A stretch of 64,000 bases of DNA from Methylocaldum marinum (GCF_003584645.1 NZ_AP017928.1:4088501-4152500); one strand, 5' to 3'; shown: positions 52,765 to 62,816, counted from the stretch's first letter. Numbers and translations: made by a program. Notes: generated by a model not told the origin, from the letters alone.

Positions 52765-54603
52765 TCAGGATCTGAACGACAGATCCCGAGAGCGACGCTC
52801 CGCGGGTCTTTGGCCGTATAGACGTGCGTACAGACCCTTCCCGGAAATCAAGGTTTCATGATCGCCTTGCTCGCATATGCGTCCGTCCTCGAAGACGTAA
52901 ATGTGATCGGCGTGTTTAATCGCGCTCAAGCGATGGGCGACGATAATCGTTGTTCGACCCTTGAGGAATGCGTCCAAACCGTGGTACAAGCGGGTTTCGG
53001 TCTCGTTGTCGATGGCCGAGGTCGCTTCGTCGAGGATCACTACCTTGGGGTCGGCCAGGATCATGCGGGCGATCGCGAGCCGCTGGCGCTGGCCGCCGGA
53101 AAGCCGCATGCCCAGCCGGCCAACGACGGTATCCAAACGGTCACGAGATTCCGCCACCACCTCCCTGAGCTGGGCGATTTCCAGAGCACGCCAGAGTTCT
53201 TCGTCCGGCGCGGCGCGGCCCAGGGTCAGATTGGCTCGCACGGTGTCATTGAACAGCACGGGATGCTGCAGGACCGTGACTACGTTTTCGCGCACCACGT
53301 CCATTCCGATTTTGTCCATCGGCGCGCCATTGAAATAGACCATGCCGGAGCTCGGTGGATAAAGACCGATTAATACTTGCACCAAGGTCGATTTGCCGCC
53401 GCCGCTCGCCCCGATCAGGGCAACTTTCTCACCCGGCCGGATATCCATGGTAATGCCGCGCAGAACTTCGTGGCCGTTCGGGTAGGCGAAGTGAAGATCA
53501 TCGATGAAAATGCCTAGTCTTCGGCTTTTCTTGAAGGGATCGATCAGGTGCGGGTATCTCGGTTCCTGCTTCAGGTCGTTCAGCTGGTTGATCCGCTCCA
53601 ACGCTGCCTTGGCGCCGAACAAGGCGTATTGAATTCCTAGAATTTCCTGCACCGGGGTCATCATGAACCAAAGGTAGCCGGAAACGGCCATCATCTCGCC
53701 GACCGTGAGGTCGGAGTAAATGACCATGAAAAAGGACAAGGCGCGGAAGACATCAAAGCCGAACAGGAACACCAGAAAGCTGACCCGGTTGGCGGCGTCG
53801 CTTTTCCAGGCGTAAGCGGCCGAGTTCTCCCGAACCGCCCGCGCCGCATCCATAAGCCGCCCCATGTAATGTTTTTCCCGATTGCTGGCCCGGATTTGAT
53901 GGATAGCGTCCAGTGTTTCGGTGAGCGCAAGCTGGAATACGCCGATTGCGGAGTTTTCCTCGCGCTTGAGATTCTTCACCCGTTTTCCGAGCGTCTTGGT
54001 GAAGAAAATTACGATCGGATTCAGGAACAGAATGAAGAGTGCAAGTTGCCAGTGCATCCATAGCAGAATGGCGGCGGTGCCTGTCAGGGAGAGTACGGCA
54101 ACCACGAAGCGCGCAATCGTGGTGCCGACGAACGTATCGAGCGTATCGAGATCGGTAACCAGATGGGTCACGACCGAGCCGCTGCCGAGATTCTCGTATT
54201 CGGCCATGGAGATCCGCTGCAGCTTGCCGATCAGCCGACAGCGAATTCGATAAATGATGTCTTTGGCGATGAAACTGAACTGACGCGTTTGCCAGACATT
54301 GAAGACGGCCGCGATGAGACGCAGAAGCAGGGTAAGGCCCAAAATGGCAAGAATGTACAATTCGGGTCCGTGCCATTCGGCGGGAAACAGCCGGTCCAGC
54401 GTGTTGACGGCCAGTCCGGGCTTGCTCAACAAAACTTCGTCGACCAGCAGCGGCATGAGCAATGGGACCGGGACCGCGCTCAACGCGGCGAGAACGGCAA
54501 TCAGGTGAGCGGCGAACAATTCGCGTTTATGTTCCAGTGCGATCGAGCGGATATAGGCCCAACTGAAACGCTGGGTGTGTTGAGGAACGGAGTCGTGAGC
54601 CAT
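52765..54603 (-). CDS. MsbA-type ABC exporter (fused permease and ATPase)
   Basis: A 612-residue half-transporter. Six membrane helices cover about 30-330, and the nucleotide-binding domain follows: Walker A GASGGGKST, signature LSGGQRQRLAIARM, Walker B KVVILDEATSAID, switch His in IIVAHRLSAIK. Such dimers export lipids, oligosaccharide-lipids or peptides; the substrate cannot be read from sequence. Its ATG is 12 bp after the PCP-recombinase fusion gene, so they are an operon. Confidence 0.92.
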   Translation of the reverse strand: MAHDSVPQHTQRFSWAYIRSIALEHKRELFAAHLIAVLAALSAVPVPLLMPLLVDEVLLSKPGLAVNTLDRLFPAEWHGPELYILAILGLTLLLRLIAAVFNVWQTRQFSFIAKDIIYRIRCRLIGKLQRISMAEYENLGSGSVVTHLVTDLDTLDTFVGTTIARFVVAVLSLTGTAAILLWMHWQLALFILFLNPIVIFFTKTLGKRVKNLKREENSAIGVFQLALTETLDAIHQIRASNREKHYMGRLMDAARAVRENSAAYAWKSDAANRVSFLVFLFGFDVFRALSFFMVIYSDLTVGEMMAVSGYLWFMMTPVQEILGIQYALFGAKAALERINQLNDLKQEPRYPHLIDPFKKSRRLGIFIDDLHFAYPNGHEVLRGITMDIRPGEKVALIGASGGGKSTLVQVLIGLYPPSSGMVYFNGAPMDKIGMDVVRENVVTVLQHPVLFNDTVRANLTLGRAAPDEELWRALEIAQLREVVAESRDRLDTVVGRLGMRLSGGQRQRLAIARMILADPKVVILDEATSAIDNETETRLYHGLDAFLKGRTTIIVAHRLSAIKHADHIYVFEDGRICEQGDHETLISGKGLYARLYGQRPAERRSRDLSFRS

Positions 54604-54615
54604 TTGGATCAGTCG

Positions 54616-56571
54616 TTATGAACTCAGTGCGGGATACGTCAACGGTACGCCGTCGGCAGGTAAGCCGGGGCCAGGAGGAGAAAAACGCCCGTAGCCGGCG
54701 AGCGTCTTCGCAGGTACAGGGCCGACGATGCACTCCAGTTCCGACAGCCGGATGCCTTGGCGAACCAAATAGCTTATATAAGTGTGACGCAACGCGGGTG
54801 CGTCGATCGTTTCGGGCCGCGCCAGACCCGAGTCGATGGCCGCACAGGCGATCAACGATGTCGTATCGTCTATTTTCAAGTCGGGAAACTCTTTGGTTTC
54901 GGCCAGCCAAAGCTTAAGCCGTTTTGCTAGGGGTACGGTTCTGGGATTTCTGCCGTCAATGCGTAGGCTGTCGCCGTCGAGGTCGATCTGCTCGGCGCTT
55001 AGTTCCGCAATTTCCTCGAGGCTCAAACCGGACAGCAGCAGAGCTATCGCCAGCCTGGCTTCAAGCGTGGCCGCTTCGAGCAATACGCGGATTTCCTGCT
55101 CCGTCAAGTCTCTCATTATAGGGCTTTCCAAAGCAGGAAATTGTTCCCCGGGAAGGGGCGGCGGTGTAGACATCCGCTGCTGTAGCAGGATGTTTTGCGG
55201 TAGCGAATGAAGATGGATGTCGGGTAAGAATGTCGCGTTGGAAGGAGCCTGCCTTTGCGTGAGGTATTCGTAGAGCCAGACAGTGACCAGGGCGAGGGCG
55301 AGGCTGCCGCCGAAGGCGATCCCGCTGTCGCGCCAATAATTCGGCCATATCGGTTTGATTGGAGGATTACCTCGTTCGATGACCTGGAGTTGAGGCAGCT
55401 TTTCGTACGGTTTTGCTTCGACTTGTGCGAGCCGGATTTCCGTGTCGCGGTAGATTTCTTCCAGCTTTTCGAGGTTGGCCCGCATGGCTTCGTGCTCGGC
55501 GAAACGCGTCGTAAACTCGCTGGCCTCCCGTTCGTGTGCCTCGATTTGACGGCGGATTTCCCGAACGGTCTGCTGAGCGGATGCAAAAGCCTGCTGCGCT
55601 TCGCTCAACGCGTTCTGCTTGCCGTATTCGAGCTTCTTTTTGATTTCGTCTTCGGTTTGCTTGAGCTGTTCCGGAATAAGCTTGAGCTGGGGCTGCAGCG
55701 AAATGTATTGCGCGGTATAACGGCGCTTCAAATCCTTTAGCTGCTGGCGAAGGTCGTGGGCTCGGCGCTCCAGGTTTGCCAACCCCTGTTCATCGCTGGA
55801 CGGTACTACGGGTTCACCCCTGGCGATAGCTTCTTTGATCGCGTCGAGCTGGGCTTTCGTCTTGACTTCATCCTCGACGGCTTTGTTGAGTGCGGTGTTG
55901 AGGCCGGTTAGCTGAGCCATGGCCCGATTGTCCGCGTCGTTTTTCGAAACGATGCCGTGATCTCGGCGAAATTGATGCAGCTTCAGGCGCTTCGCTTCAA
56001 TTTTTTGAGCGAGCTGTTCGAATTCGAGCCGCAAAGCCGCGCTAGTGTCATTTTTCGTTTCGAGAATCGATCGTTCGCGACGCGCTTGGTAGGCTTCGAT
56101 CCAGGCGTTGACGACCGAAGCCAGTATCGTGGGGTTCGACCCCCTGGCGTGCAGTTTGACGATATTAGTCTCGGCTATGGGTTCAACCGACACCGAGGTG
56201 AGAAGGTCGGCGATTGTTAAACTGGCCAGTTCGGAGGCATTGTCGGCATTCCTTAGATTTTCCAAAGTCGCTTCGAGCAAGGGGATGCCGAGCAGAATCT
56301 CGTTCTGCGCGACAGCGTGCTGGACGCTGGTTTTCACCTCCGTTTCGTCTATGGCTAACGGTGTGACCGTCAATAACGATGCCGTGCTCTCGTAGATGGG
56401 TGGGCGCAGCCACACATAGGCCACGCTTGCCACGAAGGCAAGCAGGAACGTGGCGGCAAATACGGCGAAACGGCGCGGCGTTTTCGACGGTAAGTCCCCG
56501 CCGGCATATCCCGAGATATCTCGCGTAGACAGTGGACTCGCAAGAATTTCGATCGACGGTAGATCTGACAT
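54616..56571 (-). CDS. Wzz/GumC-type polysaccharide co-polymerase fused to a degenerate tyrosine-recombinase domain
   Basis: A 651-residue protein of two unlike halves. Residues 1-440 form a polysaccharide co-polymerase: first helix about 34-54, periplasmic Wzz domain, coiled coil about 170-370, the Pro-rich NPPIKPIWP and a second helix about 415-436. After a cytoplasmic linker, 487-635 look like a tyrosine-recombinase catalytic domain: LTEQEIRVLLEAAT, ARLAIALLLSGLSLEEIAEL, APALRHTYISYLVRQG, LAGYGRF. Only Arg595 and Tyr627 are kept; the first Arg is Ser517, and both His sites are Pro (592, 618), so it should be inactive. It may bind DNA or a partner. Confidence 0.82.
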   Translation of the reverse strand: MSDLPSIEILASPLSTRDISGYAGGDLPSKTPRRFAVFAATFLLAFVASVAYVWLRPPIYESTASLLTVTPLAIDETEVKTSVQHAVAQNEILLGIPLLEATLENLRNADNASELASLTIADLLTSVSVEPIAETNIVKLHARGSNPTILASVVNAWIEAYQARRERSILETKNDTSAALRLEFEQLAQKIEAKRLKLHQFRRDHGIVSKNDADNRAMAQLTGLNTALNKAVEDEVKTKAQLDAIKEAIARGEPVVPSSDEQGLANLERRAHDLRQQLKDLKRRYTAQYISLQPQLKLIPEQLKQTEDEIKKKLEYGKQNALSEAQQAFASAQQTVREIRRQIEAHEREASEFTTRFAEHEAMRANLEKLEEIYRDTEIRLAQVEAKPYEKLPQLQVIERGNPPIKPIWPNYWRDSGIAFGGSLALALVTVWLYEYLTQRQAPSNATFLPDIHLHSLPQNILLQQRMSTPPPLPGEQFPALESPIMRDLTEQEIRVLLEAATLEARLAIALLLSGLSLEEIAELSAEQIDLDGDSLRIDGRNPRTVPLAKRLKLWLAETKEFPDLKIDDTTSLIACAAIDSGLARPETIDAPALRHTYISYLVRQGIRLSELECIVGPVPAKTLAGYGRFSPPGPGLPADGVPLTYPALSS

Positions 56572-57502
56572 GGCTGATTTCCCGCGAAAATTGGCCGTGG
56601 CCGTTAAAGGCGTTCAATAAATGTGTGCTCAAGTGCCGAGACTCGGTACTGAGTACGATTGCGCAGCATATGTTCCGTACCGAAACTATTCTAGCCCGCA
56701 CGATCTTCAACCGGTCCATAGCCCGAGTAAAGGTATCCGATCGCTTAGGGGGTGCGGAAAGCCGTTACACGGTCCCGTGGCTTCGTCGCGTAGCACGCGG
56801 ATCCATCGGGCGTGGAGCGGATTGAGACTTGCGAGACACGGACCCAGCCCGAAGCCTCAGAAAACAGCGAGCACTCCTCACGGACTCGCGTACATTCCAG
56901 GCCCTGCAACCGGTTGCCCCTTCGACGGAGCTAGGGTCAGGCGACCTTTGAGCAATTCGCGACGATTCCCGCGTCCTCTTTTAGTTGCAACAGACGCGTG
57001 CTATGGATTTTACGTGTGTTTACCGCCGAGCGGCTTCCCTTTTTTATCCGGTAAACCCGCCAAGCGCTTCTCCGCCGTTTCGTTAGGATGGCGGTAAACC
57101 GTCGATTACACCTGCTTTCCCGGATAATGCGGCGGGCCGCCTTTGTCGAAATGATGATTCCCGAATTTTTTGCGGAGATTGGATAAAAAAGGGTGAAATT
57201 GGAATTCGCATGCAAAAAAGCGGTCAGGAGTTCTTACTGGACGGCGTTTCAAGCGGGACTTTGGCGTGCGCTGCTGGAATTCATGTTTTCCTGATACAAT
57301 AAGCCTTTTATTCACTAGGCCTTGACGAGAAATAAACTTTAGTGCATTCCGAGGATGCCATCCCGAAGTGCTCATCGAGAAACGGACTTTCGCCCACGAT
57401 ATAAAGTTTGACGAATCGGCTTGTTTGGTACGGCCTGGCCGCCTCCGGTAACCAGTGGGTGCGAGGAGGCGATAAATAACAACATCGATATCGGGCACTC
57501 TT
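56572..57502. other. Long gap between the polysaccharide unit and fabA
   Basis: 930 bp with no gene I can support. It must contain the divergent promoters. TACAAT at 57295-57300 and TATAAA at 57400-57405 are possible -10 boxes for fabA, both without a clear -35. GTTTACCG and CGGTAAAC (about 57018-57060) form an inverted repeat of unknown meaning. Confidence 0.5.
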
Positions 57503-58042
57503 ATGATTGTTAAGGAATCTAGGTTACAAAAGAGACAACACAGTTACAGCCGGGACGATCTGATTCAATGCGGCAAGGGCGAGATGTTCGGCCCTGGCAA
57601 TGCCCAATTGCCGCTTCCCCCGATGTTGATGTTCGATCGCATCACCCAAATCAGTTCCGATGAGGGGCTTTACGACAAAGGCATGATTGTCGCCGAGTTG
57701 GATATAAAGCCAGATCTTTGGTTCTTTTCCTGCCACTTTCAGAATGACCCCGTAATGCCTGGCTGTCTTGGTCTCGACGCTATGTGGCAGATGATCGGAT
57801 TTTACCTCGGCTGGATGGGAGGGCTCGGACGGGGTCGAGCTTTGGGCGTGGGAGAGGTCAAATTCCGCGGCCAAGTGCTGCCGATTCACAAACTGGTTAC
57901 CTACCGCATTCATCTCAAACGGGTCATGATGCGCAAATTGGTGATGGGAATTGCCGACGCGGAAATGGAGTGCGATGGCAAGGTAATCTATGAAGCTAGT
58001 GACCTTCGGGTTGGCCTGTTTACATCTACAGATGCGTTCTGA
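57503..58042 (+). CDS. fabA: 3-hydroxydecanoyl-ACP dehydratase/isomerase
   Basis: A 179-residue hot-dog enzyme that makes trans-2-decenoyl-ACP and isomerises it to cis-3, the entry to unsaturated fatty acids. The active-site His is in [20 protein letters not shown], with the conserved Asp 14 residues later. N-terminal [32 protein letters not shown] is typical. fabB follows directly, a conserved pair in gammaproteobacteria. Confidence 0.97.
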   Translation: MIVKESRLQKRQHSYSRDDLIQCGKGEMFGPGNAQLPLPPMLMFDRITQISSDEGLYDKGMIVAELDIKPDLWFFSCHFQNDPVMPGCLGLDAMWQMIGFYLGWMGGLGRGRALGVGEVKFRGQVLPIHKLVTYRIHLKRVMMRKLVMGIADAEMECDGKVIYEASDLRVGLFTSTDAF

Positions 58043-59275
58043 GTGAGCTATAGAGATATGAGACGCGTTGTTGTAACCGGGATTGGTGTCGTTTCCAGTA
58101 TAGGCAACAATCAGTACGAGGTGACCGAGTCATTGCGGCTGGGCCGCTCGGGTATTCGAGCGAGTGAGGAATACCGTGAGATGGCGTTTCGCAGTCAGGT
58201 CTACGGCCCGATCAATCTGAATTTGGATGATCTCATCGATCGCAAGATTCGTCGATTCATGGGAGATGGCGCGGCTTACAACTACATAGCCATGCAGGAG
58301 GCTATCGCCGATTCGGGGCTGGACAAGTCCGAAATATCACATCCTAGAACCGGTTTAATTATGGGGTCGGGCGGTCCTTCCACGGCAAATCTGTTGCTCG
58401 CGTTCGATAACTATCGTGAAAAGGGCGTCAAGAAAGTTGGGCCTTACATGGTGCCCAGGACCATGTCCAATACCAATTCCGCCTGTCTCGCTACACCTTT
58501 CAAGATCCAGGGCGTCAATTACTCCATCAGTTCCGCGTGTGCGACAAGTGCCCACTGTATCGGTAATGCATCGGAACTTATCCAGTTGGGGAAGCAGGAC
58601 ATCATTTTTGCCGGCGGCGGAGAGGAAGTCCATTGGACGATGACCGTGCTTTTCGATGCCATGGGCGCACTGTCTTCGCAATATAACGACACCCCTGACC
58701 GCGCTTCGCGTCCCTATGATGCCGACCGGGACGGATTCGTCATTTCCGGTGGCGGCGGGGTTCTGGTCCTCGAAGAACTTGAACACGCCAAGGCTCGCGG
58801 AGCCAAGATTTACGGCGAGCTGATCGGTTACGGCGCGACTTCGGACGGTTTCGACATGGTTCAGCCCTCCGGGGAGGGAGCGATACGGTGCATGAGACAG
58901 GCCATGGAGGGTGTCCGCAGCAAGATTGACTACATTAATGCCCATGGAACTAGCACGCCTATCGGGGATATCAAGGAACTGGAGGCGGTCAAGGCCGTTT
59001 TCGGCAATGAGGCGCCGCCGATTAGCTCGACGAAGTCTTTGACGGGCCATGCATTAGGGGCTGCAGGCGTGCACGAAGCGATCTATTCCTTGTTGATGAT
59101 GAACGGTGGGTTCATTTCCGCTTCGGCCAACATCGAAAGGTTGGATCCCGGCGCAGAAGGTGTCCCGATTGTGCGTGGTCGAATCGACGATGTACGTATC
59201 GATACCGTCATGTCGAACAGCTTCGGTTTCGGCGGGACTAATGCCAGTTTGATTTTTGGCCGCTATGGTGGATAG
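58043..59275 (+). CDS. fabB: 3-oxoacyl-ACP synthase I
   Basis: A 405- to 410-residue condensing enzyme that extends the FabA product. The Cys-His-His triad is in [25 protein letters not shown] and [15 protein letters not shown] 58043 abuts the fabA stop; ATG 58058 gives the E. coli-like [16 protein letters not shown] start and may be the true one. The 3' end overlaps the ttcA start by 11 bp. Confidence 0.96.
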   Translation: MSYRDMRRVVVTGIGVVSSIGNNQYEVTESLRLGRSGIRASEEYREMAFRSQVYGPINLNLDDLIDRKIRRFMGDGAAYNYIAMQEAIADSGLDKSEISHPRTGLIMGSGGPSTANLLLAFDNYREKGVKKVGPYMVPRTMSNTNSACLATPFKIQGVNYSISSACATSAHCIGNASELIQLGKQDIIFAGGGEEVHWTMTVLFDAMGALSSQYNDTPDRASRPYDADRDGFVISGGGGVLVLEELEHAKARGAKIYGELIGYGATSDGFDMVQPSGEGAIRCMRQAMEGVRSKIDYINAHGTSTPIGDIKELEAVKAVFGNEAPPISSTKSLTGHALGAAGVHEAIYSLLMMNGGFISASANIERLDPGAEGVPIVRGRIDDVRIDTVMSNSFGFGGTNASLIFGRYGG

Positions 59276-60140
59276 AGCGACAGGCGCTCTGACAGAAAAG
59301 CAGCGTTACGAGTTTAATAAGCTCCAAAAGCGATTACGCCGCTTGGTTGGCGAGGCGATCGCCGACTATGGAATGATTGCAGATGGCGATAGAGTGATGG
59401 TTTGCCTTTCAGGTGGAAAGGACTCCTACACTCTTTTGGACGTCCTGCTCGGCCTTCGGCTGAATGCACCTGTTCAATTCGATATCATTGCAGTTAACCT
59501 GGATCAGAAGCAGCCGGGATTCCCGGCGCACATACTGCCGGAGTATCTCTCCGGTCGCGGTATTCCCCACCACGTCATCGAGCAGGATACCTACAGCGTC
59601 GTCAAGAGGGTTGTGCCGGAAGGTAAAACAACCTGTGGGCTGTGTTCCAGGCTGCGGCGTGGGCTGCTTTATCGATATGCCGCTGAGCACGGTATTACCA
59701 AAATAGCTTTGGGTCACCATCGCGACGATATTCTGGAAACGTTTTTTTTAAACCTGTTTTACGGTGGCACCCTTAAGGCGATGCCACCTAAGCTATTGAG
59801 CGATGATCGCCGTCATATCGTCATTCGCCCACTTGCATACTGCCGGGAAAAGGATATCGAGGCGTACGCCCGCATCAAGGCCTTTCCGATCATACCCTGC
59901 AATCTGTGCGGCTCACAGGAGAATCTGCAGCGCAAGGTGATGAAGGAAATGCTTCGCTCATGGGAAAAACAGTTCCCAGGGCGTTTGGAGACTATTTTTA
60001 CGGCGCTCCAGAACGTAGCACCCACTCAGCTTGCCGACCGGAAGTTATTTGATTTTTTGGGACTTGATCAAGCGCGAGGGGATATGCGCGCCGTTCAGGA
60101 CACTGACGTCTCGGCAGGATTGGAAGTGCTTTCGCGTTGA
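59265..60140 (+). CDS. ttcA: tRNA 2-thiocytidine-32 synthetase TtcA
   Basis: A 291-residue ATP-dependent enzyme that thiolates C32 of some tRNAs. PP-loop [14 protein letters not shown], Fe-S/sulfur cysteines in [12 protein letters not shown] and [14 protein letters not shown], and [15 protein letters not shown] are all intact. ATG 59265 lies inside the last codons of fabB, so translation is coupled; an upstream TTG in the same frame was not used. Confidence 0.95.
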   Translation: MVDRATGALTEKQRYEFNKLQKRLRRLVGEAIADYGMIADGDRVMVCLSGGKDSYTLLDVLLGLRLNAPVQFDIIAVNLDQKQPGFPAHILPEYLSGRGIPHHVIEQDTYSVVKRVVPEGKTTCGLCSRLRRGLLYRYAAEHGITKIALGHHRDDILETFFLNLFYGGTLKAMPPKLLSDDRRHIVIRPLAYCREKDIEAYARIKAFPIIPCNLCGSQENLQRKVMKEMLRSWEKQFPGRLETIFTALQNVAPTQLADRKLFDFLGLDQARGDMRAVQDTDVSAGLEVLSR

Positions 60141-60234
60141 CTGACGCGATCGGTCCAGGTTTCAGGTCTCTTGTGCAAAGCAGCTCCGAGCGTCAACTGC
60201 TCAGTCGGCTTCAAGTCTTCCGTTTTTTGCCCCC

Positions 60235-60263
60235 TTGCAATTTCAGGAAATCTTCTTTATAAA
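60235..60263 (+). promoter_or_regulatory. Sigma-70 promoter of the 39-aa lipoprotein gene
   Basis: TTGCAA (-35, 60235-60240), 17-bp spacer, TATAAA (-10, 60258-60263). The inferred start point is about 60 nt before the ATG at 60329. Confidence 0.7.
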
Positions 60264-60328
60264 AGATTCCGTGCTGAACGCACTATTAACTAAAAAATCT
60301 TAAAGCCTTGGAAATTGAGGAGGATCTT

Positions 60329-60448
60329 ATGAAAAAATTGCTATGCGTTGTTAGCCTAGTCATGGTTGCTCTGGGCATAGTTGCTTGCGGTAACTCTCCG
60401 GACGGTGACAGGCAGAAACTGTCTGCTACCATATCCCCGAGCCTGTAA
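60329..60448 (+). CDS. 39-residue entericidin-like lipoprotein
   Basis: A very small gene: GAGGAGG at ideal spacing, then ATG encoding MKKLLCVVSLVMVALGIVAC, a textbook lipoprotein signal with Cys20 as lipidation site, and a 19-residue mature tail (GNSPDGDRQKLSATISPSL). It has its own promoter at 60235 and a strong terminator at 60538. Size and layout resemble entericidin-type peptides, but the sequence similarity is not enough to name it. Confidence 0.7.
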   Translation: MKKLLCVVSLVMVALGIVACGNSPDGDRQKLSATISPSL

Positions 60449-60537
60449 TTTCCGTGTTTGTTAAGCGCTTCTGCCCTTGGTACGACGAGGCAGTCGCTAC
60501 TTATAATTAGCTCTAGCCTTTAAGAGGCGAAATTTCG

Positions 60538-60568
60538 ACCTGGATGAAGACCCTTCATCCAGGTTTTT
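60538..60568 (+). terminator. Rho-independent terminator after the tiny lipoprotein gene
   Basis: ACCTGGATGAAG, a 3-base loop, CTTCATCCAGGT: a perfect 12-bp stem followed by a run of six T including the stem end. It lies 90 bp past the stop codon. TATAAT at 60502-60507 sits between but its -35 spacing (19 bp) is poor. Confidence 0.85.
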
Positions 60569-60669
60569 TGCCGCGTCAAAAAATGGAGACGCGCTAAGTC
60601 GTACGTGATGTCTTTTGGGACCAGTACCGGATGAATTCGATAGGCTATTTCTGACAAACGTCTAGTGAC

Positions 60670-60697
60670 TTGACAGCGCTTGCTCAAACGGTAAGAT
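60670..60697 (+). promoter_or_regulatory. Sigma-70 promoter of the 41-aa membrane peptide gene
   Basis: Perfect TTGACA (60670-60675), 16-bp spacer, TAAGAT (60692-60697). The ATG at 60764 follows about 60 nt after the inferred start point. Confidence 0.7.
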
Positions 60698-60763
60698 AAC
60701 CGGCGCGATAGCATTGTTCTGCTATTAAGACTTTCGATAAAACCAAATAAGGTAGGTTAAGAA

Positions 60764-60889
60764 ATGGGAGCCATACTAGATTTAGTTGAAAAAATGAGAT
60801 CTCCGATGGGTATAGTGGTTACCATCGCTGTTATAGCCGCTGCCGTTTTCTTTGTTCGCTGGGTTTTCAGCGACGACGATCAGAAATAA
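60764..60889 (+). CDS. 41-residue single-pass membrane protein
   Basis: ATG after a purine-rich AAGGTAGG. The product has a short amphipathic start (MGAILDLVEKMRSP), one transmembrane helix (MGIVVTIAVIAAAVFFVRWVF) and an acidic end (SDDDQK). The good promoter and clean helix argue for a real gene. No family was recognised; small proteins of this form often bind larger membrane complexes. Confidence 0.6.
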   Translation: MGAILDLVEKMRSPMGIVVTIAVIAAAVFFVRWVFSDDDQK

Positions 60890-61306
60890 GCCAGCCAATG
60901 TGGCAAGCGTAGGTGTTGTCTCAATAAGCATTGATCTTAGTTAACAATCCTATCCTTGCCACTTCCCCGTTAAATAGCTTCCTTAAATCCTCGCCGGATC
61001 CGCGACGCGGTCGGTCGCGTCTGAGAAGACATACCATTTGAATTCTCCAGGTGCGCTCCTGCCCGTAGTTATGTGCAATATCTTCGATATCCTGAGTTGT
61101 CCGGTTCCTCACGTCACGGACATTGCGAAAAAGTTCGTGCGATCGGCACTTTTGGCTTTACGGTTGGGTGACGATCGTGGCCATGTATGGTGAGTTTATT
61201 CTCGATACGATCTTGGGGGAGCATAAACCAACTTCGGAGATCTAGATTCGCTGTCTAAGTGTTCGGGATAAGAATACCAGCTTCGAAAATCTCCGTTTAT
61301 ACCCCG
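60890..61306. other. Non-coding gap
   Basis: 417 bp between the membrane peptide and cbpM, whose transcripts converge. A 63-codon open frame on the minus strand (60921-61112) lacks a ribosome-binding site and convincing composition. No terminator hairpin was recognised. Confidence 0.45.
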
Positions 61307-61609
61307 TTAGGTTGTCCGCCGCCTTAATGCCTCGAGTTCTTCCAGCAAATCCAAAGCGAGTGCTGCGCCGGGAAGGTTGACACCCAGATCGCGTTGCAGG
61401 TGAAGCGCTGTCTGAAGGCGTCGTAACGCTAAAGTGTTGAATTTCCAGTTCGTAGGATCTGAGCCTTCCGGATCGACAATTCCTTCGTTGACCATCTCAA
61501 AAACCGATTCGGCATCGATTCTGCAGGCCTCGCATACGTCTACCAGGGACAATTCAACGGTTTCGTCCAATACGACGCTGTACGTGGCGGTTACAGTCCG
61601 CTTCGTCAT
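61307..61609 (-). CDS. cbpM: Chaperone modulator CbpM
   Basis: A 100-residue MerR-HTH-like protein of the CbpM family that binds the J-domain of CbpA and inhibits it. ELSLVDVCEACRIDAESVFEMVNEGIVDPEG and FNTLALRRLQTALHLQRDLGVNLPGAALALDLLEELEALR are typical. It starts 2 bp after the cbpA stop, the conserved gene order. Confidence 0.93.
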   Translation of the reverse strand: MTKRTVTATYSVVLDETVELSLVDVCEACRIDAESVFEMVNEGIVDPEGSDPTNWKFNTLALRRLQTALHLQRDLGVNLPGAALALDLLEELEALRRRTT

Positions 61610-61611
61610 AT

Positions 61612-62559
61612 TTACACTCCCATATGCGCTCGTGGGTTTATAGGCATGGCTTCAGCCATCTTTCTGTAAAGATCCCTGGCTTCAGCGGTTCTGGCCTCAG
61701 GGGTTACGATCCGTATGGTTACGATCTGGTCTCCTGGTGGCTTACAGGGCAGACCCCTTCCTTTTAAGCGCAGCTTTTGCCCACTTTGAGAGTTCTGAGG
61801 GAGTTTAAGTTCGACTTTACCGCCCAACGTTGGGGTGGTAACCGTCAGGCCCAGGGCCGCTTCCCAGGGTGTTACCGGTAATTCCAACGAAATATCCGCG
61901 CCTTCGGCATGAAAAAACCGATGAGGCCTAAAACGGATTTCCAGGTATAGATCTCCGGCTCTTCCGCCCATCCTACCAGTTCCGCCCTGTCCGGACAGGC
62001 GAATCCGCTGCCCTTCCTTGATGCCTTTCGGTATCTTGACGTTGAGTGTGCGTGTTCTATTGACGACTCTGCCTTGCGCATCGAGCTCCCGAATTGAGAG
62101 CGCGACCGTTTGACTACCACCAGAGAAAGCCTCTTCAAGGCTAATGTATATATTCGCATACTGATCCTGGCCGGATAGCGGCCCTGCCCAGCCGCTATCC
62201 GGCTCTGGCCGTTTGGCTCTTGTGGTGCGCCCGAACAGGCTGTCGAAAAAATCGCTGAATCCGGTCGCATCGCCGCGAGTAAAGCCTCCGCCCCCGAAGT
62301 CGAAGGTCCATTCAGGCGGAGGTGTAAAGGATTCCCCATGCTGACGACCCGCCGCAATTTGATCATAAGCGGTGCGCTTTTCCGGGTCTTTCAAGACTTC
62401 ATAAGCTTCGCCAAGTTCCTTGAACCGTTCCTCGGCGTTACGTTCTTTACTGACGTCCGGATGATATTTACGGGCAAGTTTACGATAAGCGCGCTTGATG
62501 GCCTCCTGGGAGGCGTCTCTGGGCACGCCCATGATTTTGTAATAGTCCTTGAATTCCAT
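61612..62559 (-). CDS. cbpA: DnaJ-class co-chaperone CbpA
   Basis: A 315-residue co-chaperone of DnaK and curved-DNA-binding protein. J-domain with HPD in [13 protein letters not shown], a G/F-rich linker ([26 protein letters not shown]), and two C-terminal beta domains ([32 protein letters not shown]). The zinc finger of DnaJ is absent, as expected. ATG 62559 has AGGGAG; an upstream in-frame start adds 14 non-conserved residues and was rejected. Confidence 0.95.
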   Translation of the reverse strand: MEFKDYYKIMGVPRDASQEAIKRAYRKLARKYHPDVSKERNAEERFKELGEAYEVLKDPEKRTAYDQIAAGRQHGESFTPPPEWTFDFGGGGFTRGDATGFSDFFDSLFGRTTRAKRPEPDSGWAGPLSGQDQYANIYISLEEAFSGGSQTVALSIRELDAQGRVVNRTRTLNVKIPKGIKEGQRIRLSGQGGTGRMGGRAGDLYLEIRFRPHRFFHAEGADISLELPVTPWEAALGLTVTTPTLGGKVELKLPQNSQSGQKLRLKGRGLPCKPPGDQIVTIRIVTPEARTAEARDLYRKMAEAMPINPRAHMGV

Positions 62560-62789
62560 AGGCTCCCTTCTCCGCTCGCACCGGACTGGAAAGAGGATCA
62601 ATTATCATAACAGCTTGAATTTGCGGCGTGCAAAGAGCGTTTATTCCATTACACTGAGGATTTAGGTGGCATTCAATGTGTAGAGTGTGCGCCGGTACTC
62701 CCCTTGGAAGAATCGAGCTGTGGAAAGGTGGTCATTCGGCTTGCCCAGTGGGACCGCTTTGCCGGTTTTCGAGTTCGGATAGCAGGAAG

Positions 62790-62816
62790 AAAAAACCCCG
62801 CCATATAGAGGCGGGG
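62790..62816 (-). terminator. Rho-independent terminator of the porin gene
   Basis: On the minus strand CCCCGCC, a 7-base loop, GGCGGGG, then six T. It lies 47 bp beyond the porin stop. Confidence 0.88.

Noticed and set aside
57106..57498. 130-codon minus-strand frame upstream of fabA
   Set aside because: Basic, low-information translation with no ribosome-binding site or family resemblance.
60502..60507. Perfect TATAAT before the terminator at 60538
   Set aside because: The only -35-like sequence (TTGGTA) is 19 bp away and the transcript would be under 60 nt.
60921..61112. 63-codon minus-strand frame between the tiny genes and cbpM
   Set aside because: Starts at GTG without a ribosome-binding site, and I see no domain or signal.
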